45,747 nt of DNA from the NCBI GenBank assembly GCA_017440665.1, contig JAFSGU010000028.1, positions 1 through 45,747 of the forward strand, read 5' to 3'. Within the stretch, counting starts at the first letter, position 1, and every line of letters begins with the position of its first letter. This stretch comes from Clostridia bacterium. Its GTDB lineage: Bacteria > Bacillota > Clostridia > Oscillospirales > CAG-272. Positions 43,688 to 45,747 of this stretch are shown here, one piece after another. The notes under the pieces were generated by a model that worked only from the letters and a program-made list of their open reading frames with translations, was not told where the DNA came from and did no database searches. The translations under genes were made by a program, and so were the position numbers.

Positions 43688-43730
43688 TGTGACCGGATAT
43701 GTGACCGATATATGATAAAATTAAGTCACA
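43688..43730 (+). promoter_or_regulatory. TGTGACCG-repeat promoter P3 (adhesin unit 3)
   Basis: TGTGACCG at 43688-43695 and 43700-43707 (12-bp period), 8 bases, TAAAAT (43716-43721), 3 bases and inverted GTCACA (43725-43730). All distances equal those of P2. GGAAAAATATT lies upstream. Confidence 0.85.
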
Positions 43731-43819
43731 AAAGCGGGAAAGGCGAAGAAAAGTCGCTCCCGAGTGAAAACGAAAAACATTGTTAAACATATTTAAATTT
43801 ATTTAGTGAGGTGAAGAAA

Positions 43820-45747
43820 ATGAAAACAAACAACTTCTTCAAAAGATTTTTTGCGATCTTCCTCGTGGCAATAATGGTGTTCAGCTCGACCCATTTGACT
43901 TTTGCGGCAGATGGTAACAGCAACAGTTATGAAGGCCCGGCGGAGCATGACAAATCCAAGACTGCGACTGACTTGTATGACAACAGATACACTGACGTTA
44001 CTCTGTCTGTCCCCGGTAAGGTAGAGACACTTTCCACAGACGTTGTATTTGTAATTGACAAGTCTTCCTCTGATAAGCTGTCATCCGATTTTGCAAACGG
44101 ATTTTTTGAGCAGCTCGTTGAGGTGCAAAAGAGATCAGGCGCATTAGTCAAGGTTGGAGTTGTGATCTTCAACTACGACGGTCACATCGCACTTCCTCTC
44201 ACAGCACTGACTGAGGAGAACTATCAGACGCTGCTTGACAGCCTTCCTTCGTATTCAGGCGGAACAAATGCCGATGCGGGCCTTGTTCTTGCAAAACAGA
44301 TGCTTGATGCAGACACTGACGTTGATGCCTCCCGTAAGCACGTTATTCTAATCGGTGACGGTAAAAACTGGGCGTTTGACGTAAACGGAGCTCCTCATAC
44401 TATCCTTCTTAAAAGCAATGACGCTGCTACCTCTACTCTGTACGGAGCAGGAACGACTACTTGGCTTGAAGGCCGCAAATCTTCCGGTTACAGTATCCCC
44501 AAGGAGTTTGCTTCATGGAATGAATATTGGGAGCAGATAAAAGCATGGGTCGAGGCTGACGGTGACCGTTACGTGTTTGACATTACAAACTACAACAGCA
44601 AGGACGAATCACTCAAGCCCGATTATCAGAGCGAAAAAGCGGTTGCTTCAGCTGTTGTTATCGGAGAAAGTGCCTCACACGCGTTGAATATGGACCGCGC
44701 GATCTATGATACGTGGGAATCCTATAAAGCACTTCAGGATGCAGGATACAACTGCAATGCATATTACTCCGGCACCAGCTCTTCCGATATCGGTTACTGC
44801 CTGATGAGCATGCTCGCAGATTCAAAATCTATGAGCTTTGATGATATTAAGTATGATATTCTTTACTCCGTGTCCAAGGGCTCTGTGATCGAAGATTATA
44901 TCGGCTTCAGCGCAGATGAGATAGAAGGCTACAATTTTGATTTCATTGAGCAGGCTGAGAAGCTCGTTCTCAAGGTTGGAGAGATCATTTACAGTACCGA
45001 AAAACTTGAAGAAGCGAAGAACGGCGCAACAAGCTCCTATGAATTCACAGCGCCCGGCGCAACAGAAGCTACCTTTGCTCTCGATTATTTCAAGGGTAAC
45101 GGTACTACGACCGAAAGATTCGTATGGACCTTTGGTGAAAATGTTTCCAGATTTGCACCGGTATCATTAACTTATACGCTCGATCTCGTTGAGAGAAGTA
45201 CTGTTCCGGGTATCCATGAGAATGTTGATACAAATATTTCCGCAATTCTTTATCCCAAGGACAGCGATGGAAAGGACGGTCCTCCGGAGGAGTTTGAAAA
45301 GCCTAAGGTTAAGTATGAGGTTCTTCCGATCACCGTATCCGGTGTGAAGACGTGGAATGACGAAGATGACCGCGACGGAATCCGTCCCGAGTCCATTACG
45401 ATCAACCTCCTTGCAGACGGCGAGAAGATCGACAGTAAGGTAGTAACCGAAGCGGACGGCTGGGCATGGACTTTCGAAGGTTTGCGTGAATACAAAGGAA
45501 GCTCTAAGATCGAGTACACCGTCACCGAGGACGCTGTAGAAGGCTACGAAGCAGCAGTTGACGGCCTCAACGTAACCAATACATACGTACCCGAGAAGAC
45601 TACCGTATCCGGCACTAAGACTTGGGTGGACGATGACAACGCAGACGGTATGCGTCCCGAGTCCATTACAATCAACCTCCTTGCAAACGGCGAGAAGATC
45701 GACAGCAAGGTAGTGACCGAGGCAGACGGCTGGGCATGGACCTTTGA
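43820..45747 (+). CDS. VWA-domain Cna_B adhesin, 3' end outside window
   Basis: The frame starts at ATG 43820, 7 bases after GAGGTGAAG-type Shine-Dalgarno sequence, and stays open to the window end (642 residues visible). A signal peptide (1-29) is followed by a von Willebrand factor A domain (~72-300) with the metal-ion site D80-K-S82-S-S84, GGTNADAGL and LIGDGK. This fold is typical of pilus-tip adhesins that bind matrix ligands. From residue ~505 two Cna_B repeats begin, the second cut off by the end. The sorting signal must lie beyond. The neighbouring TED adhesins have the same sorting motif and promoter class, so the three probably form one adhesin regulon. Confidence 0.88.
   Translation, partial: MKTNNFFKRFFAIFLVAIMVFSSTHLTFAADGNSNSYEGPAEHDKSKTATDLYDNRYTDVTLSVPGKVETLSTDVVFVIDKSSSDKLSSDFANGFFEQLVEVQKRSGALVKVGVVIFNYDGHIALPLTALTEENYQTLLDSLPSYSGGTNADAGLVLAKQMLDADTDVDASRKHVILIGDGKNWAFDVNGAPHTILLKSNDAATSTLYGAGTTTWLEGRKSSGYSIPKEFASWNEYWEQIKAWVEADGDRYVFDITNYNSKDESLKPDYQSEKAVASAVVIGESASHALNMDRAIYDTWESYKALQDAGYNCNAYYSGTSSSDIGYCLMSMLADSKSMSFDDIKYDILYSVSKGSVIEDYIGFSADEIEGYNFDFIEQAEKLVLKVGEIIYSTEKLEEAKNGATSSYEFTAPGATEATFALDYFKGNGTTTERFVWTFGENVSRFAPVSLTYTLDLVERSTVPGIHENVDTNISAILYPKDSDGKDGPPEEFEKPKVKYEVLPITVSGVKTWNDEDDRDGIRPESITINLLADGEKIDSKVVTEADGWAWTFEGLREYKGSSKIEYTVTEDAVEGYEAAVDGLNVTNTYVPEKTTVSGTKTWVDDDNADGMRPESITINLLANGEKIDSKVVTEADGWAWTF
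45337..45747 (+). repeat. Cna_B DNA repeats in the VWA adhesin (second truncated)
   Basis: One full unit (45337-45590) and a partial one (45598-45747) share long identical stretches with those at 42748-43264, even at synonymous sites. Confidence 0.85.

Overview
The window reads as chromosomal DNA of an uncultured or gut-type Gram-positive Clostridia (Oscillospiraceae/Ruminococcaceae-like). This is inferred from S-layer homology domains, sortase-type surface adhesins with Cna_B repeats, a WYL regulator, a GH43 enzyme, AGGAGG-type ribosome binding sites and classical sigma-A promoters. No rRNA, tRNA, CRISPR array or phage gene was seen.

Layout. 1-8839: the 3' part of a large SLH surface protein, then a run of same-strand small genes (conserved unknowns, a DUF4428-like zinc-ribbon protein, two lipoproteins, a PdaC/RsiV-like protein). 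9338-12400 (minus): an SLH-anchored glycerophosphodiester phosphodiesterase and a GH43/discoidin/Fn3 enzyme. 12592-15253 (plus): a URO-D-family protein, a MITE-like element and a WYL regulator. 15425-20498 (minus): a compact type IV filament operon (transglutaminase-like surface protein, GspF/PilC platform, four pilin-like proteins, PilT ATPase).

20826-36056 (plus) is the centre of the window: a biosynthetic locus for an N-acyl dipeptide aldehyde. Its order is SARP-like regulator with a degenerate GGDEF-like tail, PAS-GGDEF diguanylate cyclase, NRPS (C-A-PCP-C-A-PCP-reductase), 7TM histidine kinase, REC-HD-GYP phosphodiesterase, acyl-activating AMP ligase, stand-alone ACP and Sfp-type PPTase. 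The probable chemistry is: the AMP ligase loads a fatty acid on the ACP, the first C domain N-acylates amino acid 1, the second module adds amino acid 2, and the terminal reductase releases an aldehyde. Such aldehydes are protease inhibitors or cyclise to pyrazinones. The locus encodes its own c-di-GMP synthesis, c-di-GMP hydrolysis and possibly a c-di-GMP-sensing transcription factor.

36192-45747 (plus): three adjacent transcription units for sortase-anchored adhesins: a small two-lobed protein plus a single-thioester-domain (TED) Cna_B protein, a double-TED Cna_B protein, and a VWA-Cna_B protein cut by the window end. Each unit is preceded by the same promoter architecture: two TGTGACCG direct repeats 12 bp apart, with the second exactly 8 bp upstream of the -10 box. 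This geometry resembles SARP-controlled promoters and suggests, as inference only, a link between the regulator at 20826 and the adhesins.
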